The position numbers were made by a program, and so were the translations under genes. From Heterocephalus glaber (lineage: Eukaryota; Chordata; Mammalia; Rodentia; Bathyergidae), in assembly GCF_000247695.1 (NCBI RefSeq), contig NW_004624743.1, forward strand, positions 2,829,368 to 2,893,367: a DNA stretch of 64,000 nucleotides. The letters run 5' to 3'. Shown here piece by piece: positions 1 through 11,329 of this stretch (position 1 is the stretch's first letter; each line of letters starts with the position of its first letter). The notes under the pieces are model-generated. The model was not told where the DNA came from. It saw only the letters and a list, made by a program, of their open reading frames with translations, and ran no database searches.

Positions 1-927
1 GCTCGGTGGGACCATGTGACCTTTGTCATTGGGCCCCGTGAGGCATATGATGACTCAGAAAACACAAGAGATCACACACTACTGCTGAATGGTTTATAAC
101 CTTAGTTGGAAAGTGAGTCTTCAATAAACTTTAGTTATAAATAATAACTTGCTAGATTTTTACAAGTTGGAGAACATCCAGATACAAATGGGTGAACATG
201 TATAGAATGATTTCTCAGAGCACAGGTTCACAGGCTGAACAAATGCTTGTCACTTACACATCCTGAGTGGTGAGTTTTCTTTTTCAAAACTAGATAACTG
301 GCGTTTTCACCTTTCCATGATATCAACCTTACCCTCGGCTTTCAAATTAGATTTTATAGTAATTAAGTAAATTGTGCACCAACAGAGGGAAGGAACCAAA
401 GAACATTCGAGTGTTTGGGTTCTTGAGAACATGTTTAGTCGGAGCTAGTATTGCAAATTACTGTTTGCTTTATTTGGTTTCCATATTAATGCTGGTCAGT
501 TTTCTTTTTCACATCAAAACTGAATTTACAAAGAATGAAAGAACTACTAGTTTTTTAGTAGATGTGCTGTTGCCTTCCAGCTTCTCTTTCTGGGTGTCAG
601 TCAGCATATGTGATGGCTCCAGGGACTGGGGCCGGAGGGTGGTCGTCCAGCAAACGTCCTTCATTCTGCTCGGCACCACTCATGGCCAGACGTCACCTCG
701 GCCAGCTCCCCTTGCTCAAGACTCAGCCTTTTCCTCAGCCAGGAAGGTCAGGAGCACAGCATTCCAGGTTCTGAGACCCACTGGAGGATCACACTCACTC
801 TGGACAGGCAGGTGCTCAGAGCCGGCTGGCTGACTTTGACTCCAAGTCCTGGGGAATCATCGCCCATGGGGAGCTGGGCTCCTCACCTCTTGGCCTTCAT
901 CGGGGCAAGGTCCAGTCTCATGTCAAA
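1..927. other. Unique stretch, no gene seen
   Basis: No repeat family or gene is recognised here. The part from about 560 to 920 is richer in G+C than its surroundings and has overlapping short open frames, but these lack a consistent ATG start, splice context or a known domain. I see nothing that I can call functional. Confidence 0.4.
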
Positions 928-1206
928 GCATGTTTTGGTCAATAACAGACCTCATACAGGACAGTGGTTCCATAAGATCTAATGGACCTGAAAAATGCCT
1001 ATCGCTTTGTGTGTTTACTGTACTGTTTCTATGTTTAGATACACAAGTATCATTACAATGCAAATGCTATAAGTATTCAATGGAGCAGCGTGCTACACAG
1101 ATTTGGAAGTGTGTGAGAGACTATACCATTTGGCTGTGTGCAGGAACATGCTGTAAGGTGTTCATGCTGAAAGGATCACCCAGTGATGCAACTGTTGGAA
1201 TGTATC
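928..1206. mobile_element. Tigger-like DNA transposon relic
   Basis: The order of motifs resembles a non-autonomous TcMar-Tigger element: a segment reading 'tggttccataagatctaat', then 'ctatgtttagatacacaagt', then 'actataccatttggctgtgt', then a tail about cacccagtgatgcaactgtt. This series is known from ancient mammalian Tigger derivatives read in one orientation. The terminal repeats are too decayed to place exactly, so the ends are approximate. It carries no transposase reading frame. Confidence 0.55.
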
Positions 1207-2324
1207 TTTCTTCTTAGTGATCCCTGTTGGACTCTGATTCTGACAGTCCTTTTGAAAATGCTTTTCTCTTACATTTCTGTGTCGTGGTCTCTTAGAGGTC
1301 AAAGCAGCAGGAGCTGTCATTGTTTCTTTTCCTTAAATCCCAGAAGCATAAATCCATTTTGTTCTTTGGTTAATCATTGAGTTCCAAGATGGAGATGGAA
1401 ATATCCAGGTTCAGCATGTTTTCCTATCCCCAAGTTACTGATTAGTATTGTACGTTTTTCTCAAAGGCAAATTTAAGGGAAGAACATGTCCTTTATTTTC
1501 AAATTGTGGTTTTGCACTTTTCTTTCATTGTTTTTCCATTGCATATCTCTTGCATTATTTTAGCTTCTTCCTTCTGCCAGATTTCATTCAAGACAGGGAC
1601 AGTCTTGGTGTGTTCCGTGCCCCACACTGCAGTTTATCTTGTTAGAGGATTTAAGCAGCTCTCTCTGACAGCACGAAAGAGAAAGAATATTTCTTGGCAT
1701 AGTGTTAGCAGCTATTTAGAACAGGTTTTACAGGTTTTCTTTTCTTTTCTTTTTTTTTTAGAAAAGGCACTTGAGAATTAGCCTACAACTTTTACTTGAA
1801 ATTATGTAACACAGAAACAGCAGCTTTGCTCTAATGCAGATGTTGTTGGAATAAAGCAACTTTGTGCAGCTCTTGAGCCCCTTCTGCCATCTAGGTGTTG
1901 TTTGCGGGACTGTGTTGTAAAGCATCCCCACTTAAACTGCTGTCCCTTTCTGCCTGCAGCTGGCACACAGAGGCTGTCCCAGAAAATCCAAAGTGCCTTG
2001 AAGGTGAGGCAAGGCTATGGGCTTGCAGGACAGGGAAACAGAGAGGGGGTGTGGTGGACTTTGGAGCCCTAGAGACAGAGTGGTTGGGAAGAGCTGTCTT
2101 GAGCTTCTAGGGCTATCGATAAAATGACACAAGTTGGGTGACTGAGACAACAGGTAGTTATCTTCCCATAGCCCTGGAGATGGAAAGAGCAGATCAAGGT
2201 GCTGAGAGGTTGGGTTTCCAGTGGGGCTCCTCTTCCTGGCTGGTTCCTCACTCTGCCCTCACTCTAAGTGCATACTAGAGTGGGGGTGGGGCAGAGAGAG
2301 AGGAGGGCGAGAGGGAGCTCCAGT
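1207..2324. other. Unique stretch with one exon-like segment
   Basis: No repeat family is recognised. The stretch is AT-rich at first, then becomes purine-rich (GA-biased) from about 2280 to 2320. A short splice-like segment lies at 1960-2003 and is listed separately. Otherwise I see nothing. Confidence 0.35.
1960..2003 (+). other. Exon-like segment, 44 bp (low confidence)
   Basis: A pyrimidine-rich tract ending in 'tttctgcctgcag' (AG at 1958-1959) is followed by 44 bases and a consensus donor 'gaag|gtgaggcaagg' at 2004. Two of the three frames are open. The length is not a multiple of three. Such short splice-flanked segments occur often by chance in introns, so this is only a candidate. 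No protein family is recognised. Confidence 0.12.
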
Positions 2325-2478
2325 GTCCCTTCCTCTTATGAGGACATTGGCCAGGGCCCTCTTCTTCTTACCTCATTCAGCCATTGTGAGCTCATGAAGG
2401 AACCCGTCTTCAGATATAGTCACAGCAGGGGCTAAGATTCAACATATGGATTTTTGGAGGCTACATTACATCCATACC
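2325..2478 (-). mobile_element. MLT1/MST-type MaLR LTR fragment
   Basis: Antisense match to the 5' part of an ancient ERVL-MaLR LTR: 'cctcttatgaggacattggc', then a 'gggccctcttctt..cctcat' block, then 'gatatagtcacagcaggggc' and 'gattcaacatatggattttt'. This is the expected order for the complement of an LTR that begins with a gttgaatcttagcccc-like segment. It is strongly diverged and truncated, and the ends are approximate. Confidence 0.5.
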
Positions 2479-2599
2479 AAGGATCAGCACAGCTGCCTGG
2501 CCTCAGCATTGTCTTCCACTTGTACATAATGGACCAATTTTGACCCAGATCAGGAGTGACACCTGGATGTGCTTGTGATGTTGAAAAAGTAATCCCCGA

Positions 2600-2956
2600 G
2601 GACAACTCTTCAGTTGCTGAGATGCAGTACCCAACACCCACAACTTAAGGGAGGGAAGTTCATTTGGGCTCATGTTTCAGTCCATAGTCTGCTAGCTCCA
2701 AGGCAGGAGGGCATGGGGAAGGGCCTGGGCAGAGGAGGGCTGCTCACAGCATGGTGGACAGGAAGCAGAGAGAGAAGGGAGAAGTATGGAAGGGATGCAA
2801 ATCTTTCCAGATGCCTCCAGGGACCCACTTCTTTGGCCCAGACCCCAGCTCCTAACAACAAGTCATCTAGAAGCCCCAGTAATCCAATCACCTCCCCAAA
2901 GCCCCACGTGTGAGCACCTGAGGCTCTTGGGGACATCCAGATATAAACTACAACAG
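2600..2956 (-). mobile_element. Rodent ERVL-MaLR solo LTR, copy A
   Basis: This is one of at least six antisense or sense copies of the same LTR family in the window (others at about 10223, 17924, 23457, 38388 and 52911). On the plus strand it begins with the complement of the LTR 3' end (gatgcagtacccaacaccca), continues with 'cagtccatagtctgctagct' and 'caaggcaggagggcatgggg', and ends with 'gacatccagatataaactac', the complement of the LTR start. The layout matches THE1/MST/MT-type LTRs. No internal retroviral region adjoins it. Confidence 0.7.
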
Positions 2957-3654
2957 GGCTCAGGAAAACCTTCCGGGTTGGGGAAATTCTGCATGAATAG
3001 AAACCTCCATTTATGTCCTGAGACTACAAGTCAGAGGATGAAAGCCTTGCCAAATGACCATCCCGGCAACAGTGAGCATCCTGGAGTGGAGCAAGCACCC
3101 AGCTCAACCATCCACTGCTCACCATGGCGCATCCCTCCAGTGTGCTGAGTCTGGGCACATGCTAATTTCCAGTGAGGTTTTTTCACAGCACCAAGCATTG
3201 TGGGTGACGGATACGTCGTTGGGGGTGAGTTTGGGACCTAGTAATTCATCTTAGAAATAGGTGTGGGAAATTAATGTCTCCTTTAGACTCTGTGGCAGCT
3301 AATTTATATGAATCATTACAGACTGCTAAGCGTATACATCAAGGTCTCCTACAGTCAAGATGTTAGATGCTGCTAATCAGCCTTTTGACATTTGGGAGAT
3401 GAAGGCAGTCAATCCGTATCTGATGATGATTACTTCAGAAATATAAGGCAACGCTTTTGTGTTTTCATCTCAATTTTTAACATACGCTTGATATTAGGCT
3501 GCAATGTGCCTGCTTTTGAAATAGTAAACCCCTGTTTTTAGGATATTCCTAGCACATTCTTTCAATGATTTTTTGAAGCACATGCATTTCTAGAGGCTCA
3601 GTGTTTTCTTAGGGAAACACTCAGAAATAAAACTTTGGTCAGGCCTCAATTCTT
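2957..3654. other. Unique stretch, no gene seen
   Basis: No repeat or gene is recognised. A 36-base segment at 3189-3224 lies between a 'ttttttcacag' acceptor-like site and a 'ggggtgagt' donor-like site, but it is too short to weigh. The rest is ordinary AT-rich sequence. Confidence 0.35.
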
Positions 3655-4310
3655 TGGTTGAAGAAGCATTTGTTGAGCTCCTGCTCTGTGTCAGGCACTG
3701 TGCCTGGTGCTGTTAGGGTCCGACAGACAAGTCTCCTGTTCTTGGAGCTTACATTCTCATGTAGAAATGAACTCTACAAACAAATAAACACACAAAGGAA
3801 GACACAGCATTAGTGCTGTGGAGGTAATTCAAACAAGGTGGTCAAGGGGCGTCCTGGTTGCGTTAGGCATGAGCCTGCCTCAGTCTGGAGCTGGGACAGG
3901 GAGGGTCCAGAAAGCTGGGAGTTTCTCATGTGGTCTCAGGAGCTGAGAGGACAGCATGTTGCTAGGCACAGAGGGTGAGCAGCAAGCGATGTCGCTGGAG
4001 CCAGTTTTTGCAAGATTTGGGACAAGTGGAGAGTTTTGGTCCTGATCGAGTGCTGTGGGAAACCGCTAAAGAAGAGCCATGAAATGGCCCCATTGTGTGC
4101 TGTGAGTGGAACAGGGTGTGGAGGACCACAGGGAAAACCACAAGACACATGGAGATTGTTGCAGCAGAGCTGGCTGGAGATCATACGAGCTTTGAGGGGG
4201 CGGCAGGACAGAGGACTGGAAGAAAGTCACAGATTAAGTTATGCCCAGGTGGATGGTGGCATCCTTAACTGAGCGGGCAAAGTCAGAGGGAGGGGTGGGT
4301 TTGGCGGGGA
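3655..4310 (-). mobile_element. Ancient LINE-type repeat (antisense 3' region)
   Basis: It opens with the complement of the common LINE 3' end, 'catttgttgagctcctgctc' followed by 'gtgtcaggcactgtgcctgg', then 'ggagcttacattctcatgta'. The G/A-rich continuation (for example 'ctgtgggaaaccgctaaaga', 'ggcaggacagaggactggaa') follows the usual order of an old mammalian LINE read backwards. Whether it is L2 or an old L1 subfamily I cannot say. It is non-coding and truncated. Confidence 0.55.
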
Positions 4311-5010
4311 GCAGGAGGGAGTGGGAATCAGGATCGATGTCTTCCTTCATGGGAGACCTTCCTCATATTCTGCCCATGTTCTCTCCGTATTCACTTGACA
4401 TTTGTAAAACTTCTGAGCTTATATTTTTAAGATTGATCGTTACTCATCAATACTTTTGCTTTAAAAAGCAATTTCTTAGCTATTCTTAGCTGTAAACTTT
4501 AAGATTTTATCCAACTATTTATTCCTTGATTCCTTCCCCAACATGAAATGATGACCAAGTGTCACTGAAAATCTAATTCAAATGACAGTAAGTTTATTAA
4601 TTTTGGGACAATGAATATTTTTGTATGCTGTCTTTCCATTCATGGACACGAACATAGTGTATCTTTGCATGTGTACACATTTTATGTCCTTTAATAGTAT
4701 TTGATACTTTTCCACATGCAGGTCTTATGCTTTGCTTGTTATATTTATTCCTCAGCACTTTTAGCATTGATTTCCATTTTCAAGTATTTAAAATACTATT
4801 CTCTTTCTTCATGTGATTGTAGGTAAAACTGAAAAGTTATCACCTTTTATTCTATTTACCTTACATTCCCTTTCTTATCAATTATTTCATTAATACCACT
4901 AGATTTTTTCCCCACAAATATCTTCATTTTCTAGTGATTTATTTATATCAACCAACACAAACATATTTTATCTCTTCTGTTTTAATGTTTATACAATTTA
5001 TTTTCTTGTA
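4311..5010. other. AT-rich unique stretch
   Basis: Mostly A+T, with short homopolymer and TTTA-like runs. It may include worn L1 sequence around 4620-4900, but I cannot align it with confidence. No gene is seen. Confidence 0.3.
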
Positions 5011-5348
5011 CAGTAGACCCTTGACTTACAAACTCAATTTGTTCCCAAGGGCTGATTATAACTCAAGTTGGTCAGTTGCCTTCAAAGCTTCTCTCCTGTA
5101 CACAGGGAGATCTCAGTGTCCTTAGAGGACACTGGCCCAGGATTTCTCAATTCACCCCACACAGGAGAGGATGCTGTCATGTTCCTTCCAGAACTTTTCA
5201 AGAGTTAAATCTGTATCTGAGATCATCTGGAAGCACAAGCAGCCAGCATTTGGGTTGTAACTCAAGACTTTGTTCATAAGTTAAAACTAAAATTCTGGTA
5301 ACCCAGGTTGTTTGTATGTCAGACCAGTTGTAACTTGAAGGTTCACTG
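5011..5348. mobile_element. Tc1/mariner-type non-autonomous DNA transposon
   Basis: The element begins with CAGTAGACCCTTGACTTAC directly after a TA and ends with the complement of CAGTGAACCTTCAAGTTAC directly before a TA. These are imperfect terminal inverted repeats with the TA duplication typical of Tc1/mariner elements. Internally both halves carry repeated 'gttgtaactcaag/cataagtt' motifs seen in ancient Tigger-like MITEs. No transposase frame is present. Boundaries are good to within a base or two. Confidence 0.75.
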
Positions 5349-5499
5349 TATTTACTAGAACTTCTGAGACAGAGCTGCATTGTATTGGTAATAGCTGATT
5401 TTAATTGCTATTTTACTGATTCCAGACTAAGGATATAATTTTGTTTTTGTGTTTAGTAAATAGTCAATTCTACTGGTTGCTGAGTTTTATCATTTCCAA

Positions 5500-5690
5500 C
5501 ATTTATTGTTATAAAATTTTTCCATTCTGTAGTTATAATACATCATGTTGATAAAATTCCTGAATACGTTGATAGATTGTATTGGTAAAATACCCTGCTT
5601 TCCTAAAATAAGCATTTCTTGGTCAGAGTGCATTAATCTTTGATATAGTGTTGAAACCTATTTGCTAATACTTTATTAAGCCTTCATATA
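5500..5690 (-). mobile_element. L1 ORF2 fragment, antisense
   Basis: The run 'aagcatttcttggtcagagt', 'gcattaatctttgatatagt', 'cctatttgctaatactttat' follows the complement of the reverse-transcriptase part of L1 ORF2 (commonly 'cttggtcatggtgtat..ttgctaatattttgtt'). It is short, frameshifted and inactive. Confidence 0.5.
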
Positions 5691-6473
5691 GTAGGAGAAG
5701 TCAAATTGAACAAATATAAATAATGGCACAAATGAAAAGGAAAAATAACTAAGGATATTAAGAAATTTCATGTTTAAAAATTTCAAATACAGTTCCTAAA
5801 TGGGATTGAAGAGATACATTGAAAGAAACTTACAACCCTCAAACATGGATACATTTTCAAAAATTGTAACTCTGTAAACATTTAGAAATATTAATTTATA
5901 CCTCACTGCAAATTTTAAAATTGTTGCTATTTCACAGGCTGTAATTTTTCTTTTAAGCTCCTAAAATGAATAATTAGACATAATAAAATCATCTACTTGG
6001 AAAATAAGAAGCACACCCAGACAACCCTTGAGTCAATTGACAAATAAAATTATAAACTCACTGCAAAACAGTGAAAAAGAAAGAATTTACACAAAAATCT
6101 ATATGGCATAGTGGAAGATGGACTCAGAAACAGTCTTATCTTACGCACTTTCACTTTTCAAGAGATGAAAAACTACAAGAAACATATGGACTATAAGAAA
6201 TTTTTCAAAGAACACAACTTTGCATTATTTCCTTTCCATACCGGGAAACCCAGGCTTGCAACAGTTGCTGATTGGTTGGAGCTACCTGGGCTGGAGGCCT
6301 AGATGGGCTCTGAGCTGAATGGGGCTGAGATGTCACAAAAGTGAGGAGTGTGTCTCAGATTCGGGATTCCCAGCTGCCTCTGCCAAGTGGGTGGAGCTGC
6401 CGGGCCAGCCTAAAGGCAGCCAGGGTGGTCTGCCCTGGGGTCAGATGGTTAGGGGGCTTGTTGAGGAAAAAGA
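5691..6473. other. Unique stretch, AT-rich then GC-richer
   Basis: The part to about 6230 is very AT-rich with no recognised family. From about 6240 to 6460 the base composition rises ('gttgctgattggttggagct', 'gccaagtgggtggagctgcc'). I see no gene. A short (TA)n run at 6474-6485 marks the edge of the following L1. Confidence 0.3.
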
Positions 6474-7590
6474 ATATATATATATTACATAAACAACCCA
6501 AAAACTGTACATACTAATGGGGTTGGAGTGATGTAATGTTTTGATACATGTCTACATTATATAGTGTTTAAATGAGGTTCAAGATACCTGTTCTCCATCT
6601 AACATTTATCCTTTCTTCATGGTGAAAAATTTAAAAATCCTTTCATCTAGCCTTCTGAAATACATAATACACGATTGCTGTCTATATGACCCTCATACGC
6701 GACAGGGCACCAGGCCTCTGTGCCCCTGTTTCTCTATGGCTTAGGCTCCCATGGATGTTTCTCCATCCGCTCCCTCCTGCTGTCTCTGTTCTACTCTTCG
6801 TGTCTATGAATCAGCTCTTTTAACCGACATGTGAGTGAGGCCATGTAGTGCTTGTCTTTCCATGGCTGGCATATGTCACATAACATCATAAACCCGAGGT
6901 CCATCGATTCGTTGGAAATGACAGAGTTTCCTTCTTTGGCTGAATAGAACTCCATCATGTACCTGTTCCACAGTTTATCCACTTATCAGCAGGGACACAG
7001 GCATTGTCTCCATATCATGGCTGTGGTGAATAATGCTGCCATGAACACAGAGGTATGGATATCTCTTTGATCTACTGATTTCATTTCCTTTGGCTCTATC
7101 CCTAGCAGTGGGACTAGTGCATCATATCATAGCTCTATTTTTAATGTTCTGAGGATGCTCCTTGATGTTTCTCACAATGACTGAGCTCATTGACATTCTT
7201 ACCAACAGTGCACGAGAGTCCCTGTTCTCTACATCCTCGTTGGCCTTGTTCTCTTCAGTCTTCTTGATAATTGCCTTTCTTACTGGGGAGCGGTGATATC
7301 TCACCATGGTTTTGATTTACATTTCCCAGATGATCTGTGATGTTGAATACTTTTTCATTTACCAGACAGTCATTTGCATGTCTTCTGTCAAGCAATGTCT
7401 ATTTAGATATATTGCTGAGTTTTAGATCAGATTTTTCCATCAAGCTTTTGAAGTTCCTTATGTATTCTAGATATCAACCCTTTGTCAGAAGCATCTCCTG
7501 TTTTTCATGGCTTTTTAAAAAGCAGGTCAGTGATATTTTTATTTGTGACTGTAAAGTCAATTGCTCCTCTGGTCAGTAGAGTTCCTACAC
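6474..7590 (-). mobile_element. L1 LINE, 3' UTR and ORF2 end, antisense
   Basis: Read on the plus strand this is the complement of an L1 from its 3' end inwards. The 3' UTR comes first ('aaaactgtacatactaatgg', 'gttttgatacatgtctacat', 'gaggttcaagatacctgttc'). The ORF2 C-terminal part follows ('catatcatggctgtggtgaa', 'taatgctgccatgaacacag', 'ttgatttacatttcccagat', 'atatcaaccctttgtcagaa'). The order and spacing match a mammalian L1 of older type. The reading frame is broken, and the 5' part is missing, as is usual for 5'-truncated copies. Confidence 0.85.
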
Positions 7591-8540
7591 ATTGTCTCTC
7601 TGGGCCTCCCCAGCCCACCCTTCACCCCGCTCCTGGGTGCGTCTTTGAGGCTGTCCTTCAGAGACAGAGAGGGGTGTAAAACTATACCTCTTCTTGACAA
7701 TATTTCTTGTATTTCCCTTTTTCCTCTAACTTGAAATCTCCCATTATCTTTTTCCAATCTCTTTGTTCTTTGTTCTTCCGATCAAAAAATGTTCATGGAG
7801 GGCCAAAGCTGAAGGTCTAGCTGTTTTCAACAGAGAATAAACGCGTCTCCCACATTCCCTGAGATTATGGGCTAAAGGATGCTACACAGCAAAGAGGTAA
7901 CAGACACACTCATAACTACAAAGTACGACATCTGCTATGCAGGAGAAGAACTAGGGATGCATAACTCTGTAATTCATCATCCAAACTAGGGCACTCTGGA
8001 GAATGAAAGGAGATGTTAATTACTTTTTCAGAATGACAAGTGAAACCGGAACTATGCCAGGCAAGTTGGGGTGCATGGTTGCTCAGGACACAGGGAATTC
8101 CATTTCTGTTTGAACGGACAGGGAAGAGGAGCTAAGAGGCTAAAGGACTCAGCCCCGGGGCAGACAATCCAGTGGAGGAAAAGAGAGTGAGATGCAGGAT
8201 TAAGGTGCAAAGTGGTGTCAGGCGAGGCTGCACCAGATTATCCCGGGTTCCCTAGGTCAGGTTGTGCAGCTACATGCTTTTCTCCAAATACAATATTTGG
8301 CCAGTGAAATACTTTAGTAAACAGGAGAGGCGATAAAATCTAGAGTCCATTTAAGAAGATCTTAGTGCTTTAGGATGACATTAAATAAGAAAAATTAGAC
8401 TGTACAGTTGCCTGCGTAATCTGACAACATCCGCGTGTCTATCTGTGTGTATGGGAACACACACCATGCAGGCACATAGCAAAGGCCTGGCCACATGCAT
8501 GGGAAGAGGAGGTGACTTGGGCTTTGAAAAATGTTACTTT
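7591..8540. other. Unique stretch, no gene seen
   Basis: No repeat family or gene is recognised. Part may be worn repeat (for example 'tgagattatgggctaaagga'). There are no useful open frames from ATG. Confidence 0.3.
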
Positions 8541-8640
8541 GGGCCAGGGTTTTAGCTCCGTGGCACCGCACTTGCCTCCTGAGGACAAGGTCCTGAGTTG
8601 GATACCCAGTACAACAAACAAAACAAAACCATAAATAAAT
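8541..8640 (+). repeat. ID SINE (tRNA-derived), plus strand
   Basis: The left part 'gggccagggttttagctccg' holds a worn A box (TAGCTC-GTGG), and 'gtcctgagttggatacccag' holds a worn B box (GTTGGATACCC versus GTTCGATCCC). The tail is CAA/AAAC-rich and ends in 'ataaataaat'. This is the rodent ID family, ultimately from an alanine-tRNA-like gene through BC1-type RNA. Mutations in both boxes suggest an old copy. I could not find clear target duplications. Confidence 0.8.
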
Positions 8641-8945
8641 AATCTGCTTATCTAAATTTTCTAAGTTCTGTTCTCAGAATATGCATGATATTTCTGATAG
8701 TTCCAAAAAAGCAAACAAGACGGGACAGGTGCTTTGACTGCCTCACGGGAATGGGAATGGGATGGGAAGCCTGGCCTCCTGGGAGGCTTCCTTCTCTCAG
8801 CGCTCCCGGGTGTTACCCAGCAGTCATTCCCCCTTGGACTGCGGCACAGTGTCTCACTTCCATGGGCTCAGGTGTCTTTGCTACTGCACAGGACGGGTTT
8901 TTCTCTGTCCTGAAGACCCTTCCCACCAACACTGCCTTCCTTCCA

Positions 8946-8994
8946 CCTCTCTCTCTCTCCCTCTCTCTCTTTCCCTCCCTCTCTCTCTCCCTCT
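8946..8994. repeat. CT-rich microsatellite, left of gap
   Basis: Imperfect (TC)n with CCCTCT interruptions running straight into an assembly gap. It gives spurious Leu/Ser-rich or Arg/Glu-rich translations. Confidence 0.95.
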
Positions 8995-9564
8995 NNNNNN
9001 NNNNNNNNNNNNNNNNNNNNNNNNNNNNNNNNNNNNNNNNNNNNNNNNNNNNNNNNNNNNNNNNNNNNNNNNNNNNNNNNNNNNNNNNNNNNNNNNNNNN
9101 NNNNNNNNNNNNNNNNNNNNNNNNNNNNNNNNNNNNNNNNNNNNNNNNNNNNNNNNNNNNNNNNNNNNNNNNNNNNNNNNNNNNNNNNNNNNNNNNNNNN
9201 NNNNNNNNNNNNNNNNNNNNNNNNNNNNNNNNNNNNNNNNNNNNNNNNNNNNNNNNNNNNNNNNNNNNNNNNNNNNNNNNNNNNNNNNNNNNNNNNNNNN
9301 NNNNNNNNNNNNNNNNNNNNNNNNNNNNNNNNNNNNNNNNNNNNNNNNNNNNNNNNNNNNNNNNNNNNNNNNNNNNNNNNNNNNNNNNNNNNNNNNNNNN
9401 NNNNNNNNNNNNNNNNNNNNNNNNNNNNNNNNNNNNNNNNNNNNNNNNNNNNNNNNNNNNNNNNNNNNNNNNNNNNNNNNNNNNNNNNNNNNNNNNNNNN
9501 NNNNNNNNNNNNNNNNNNNNNNNNNNNNNNNNNNNNNNNNNNNNNNNNNNNNNNNNNNNNNNNN
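8995..9564. other. Assembly gap (570 N)
   Basis: An unbroken run of N flanked on the left by a CT microsatellite and followed, 60 bases later, by another. The gap probably contains more polypyrimidine repeat that the assembler could not cross. Any frame that crosses it is an artefact. Confidence 0.99.
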
Positions 9565-9622
9565 TTTGGTTCATAAGACCAATTAATTCCCTGCTCACCA
9601 AGCTTCTTCTCCTTCCCCTAAC

Positions 9623-9623
<1 letters not shown>

Positions 9624-9663
<40 letters not shown>

Positions 9664-9763
9664 TCCCTCCCTCTCTCCCTCCTCCCTCTCTCCCTCTCCC
9701 TCTCTCTCCCTCTCTCTCCCTCTCTTTCCCTCTCTTTCCCTCCCTCTCTCTCTCCCTCTCTCC
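9624..9763. repeat. CT-rich microsatellite, right of gap
   Basis: About 140 bases of (TC)n grading into CCCTCT and CTTTCC variants. It is asymmetric polypyrimidine, the kind of tract that can form triplex DNA and that often breaks assemblies. The minus-strand translation is an Arg/Glu repeat with no biological meaning. Confidence 0.95.
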
Positions 9764-10222
9764 TTATCAAATGTCTTGAAGGAGAGCCATCTACCCTCAG
9801 CACCTTCTCTCTTCCTCTCTCCATTATCCTTCTCAGAACAGATTTGATTCTCCGGTTCTCTCCTTTTACCCAAGTCCACCAGTGACCTCTTCACTGCCGA
9901 ATTTGATAGCAATTTCCTGCTTCTTACTTTGCTGAGGTATCTGACCTGATCAAATAGCATTTTTATACAGATTTTATTATGGAGAGTTTCCAAAATGCAC
10001 AAAGAGTAAAGAGAATGTTATCAATGAACTCTCATATATTATGCTGTGGCTGTAAAGGAATCCTTGCAATAAAATAACCCGGTGTACCAATACAGTATAG
10101 AAGAAAGAGCCCAGCCTATTACTGACTGGGTCAGCAGCATCAGATTCACATTCACGAACAGTAGCATAAAAATGACCAGAGTATGGACAGAACTGTACAC
10201 AGGTTTACTCCGCAAAGTAGAA
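9764..10222. other. Unique stretch, no gene seen
   Basis: No repeat or gene is recognised between the microsatellite and the next LTR. Confidence 0.3.
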
Positions 10223-10563
10223 GTCCTAGCCACTTTCCTTGTCACTGAGACACAGTACCCGACATCCACAGCTTACCGGAGGAAAGGTTTATTTTGGCTC
10301 ACGTTTCAGTCCAGTCAGCTGGCTCCAAGGCAGGACAGCACGGCAGAGGCTTGAGGCAAAGGAGAGCCACTCAGGACGCCGGCGGGAGGCAGAGAGAGCC
10401 AAGGCACCCTGGGAAGGGGAACTGTTCTTCCAGGCCACACCCACCATGACCACCAGCCCCGCGTCCTACAGCAAGTCAGGGGTCAGCCCCATGGCCCAGT
10501 CACCTTCCAAAAGCCCTGCCCCCAGTGCACGAGGCACTGGGGACATCGACATACAAACCATGA
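10223..10563 (-). mobile_element. Rodent ERVL-MaLR solo LTR, copy B
   Basis: It has the same layout as copy A: 'cactttccttgtcactgaga', 'cacagtacccgacatccaca', 'aggtttattttggctcacgt', 'cagctggctccaaggcagga', ending 'ggggacatcgacatacaaac'. The motif AATAAACCT is present on the minus strand as the complement of 'aggtttatt', which is the expected LTR polyadenylation signal. It contains a plus-strand open frame that is a by-product of its GC-rich sequence and not a gene. Confidence 0.75.
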
Positions 10564-11329
10564 CCGCAGAAGAAAGAACAAGACTTTCCTCATCTCCTTG
10601 AAAAATGAACGTATGCTCCTTTGCGACTGCCTTCGAAAAAAATCTCCTTAGAGACGTCTGAGTTAATTCTGGAAATAGATGTTTACAGTTCCAAGGTTCA
10701 AAATGCCATCAGAACTGTAAATTTGGGCATTTTGTGGAGTCACATTATGGAGACACAATTCCATCTATGGCACTAGGTTTGAAGAGTTTATTATTTAGAT
10801 AATTCACAAGAGCAGTAGGTAACCCACAGTGGAACGTGATATTGATTATCTGAAGTGGTTTTAGCTATTCAAAAATTAAGTGCTAGCAATTACTTGCAAA
10901 GTTTACATGTGAAATAAAGCAAGCTATGTGTAAATTATGTGTCATAGATTCTAAAATGACATTCATTTGTTCATGGCTTCATGTATTTTTAACTCATTAT
11001 TTTGAGTATTAGATGCTGAGTACTCCTTGAAACCCAATCAGTATTGCCCTCGTGATGTAACCATTTTGCCACCTCTATTGATTGTGACAAAACATTGTTT
11101 TGTTTTTTTTTTTTTAAGAGAGATTATAGTACTAATGTGCCTGTCTGGTTTGGATTTTAGAGAGATATCTAGAATAGAATTACCTGTATATTCTTATTCT
11201 GCAAGAATCCTGAAAATGGAAGTTAATAACATAATGTGAACTTACAGATCTGGAAATATGTCCGGCCCTCTATAAGGGACTAACTGGACCGAGATTTTAT
11301 CACTATAGACTCATTCTTTTTAGGTATTT
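10564..11329. other. Unique stretch, no gene seen
   Basis: AT-rich, with no recognised family. A run of T at about 11100-11115 precedes a short open frame with no start context. Confidence 0.3.

Noticed and set aside
8685..9779. Long open frames of 262-364 codons on both strands
   Set aside because: They cross the 570-N gap and CT repeats; the readable parts are Leu/Ser or Arg/Glu runs from the microsatellite.
10239..10601. 120-codon plus-strand open frame
   Set aside because: It lies inside a MaLR LTR read in antisense; a by-product of GC-rich repeat sequence.
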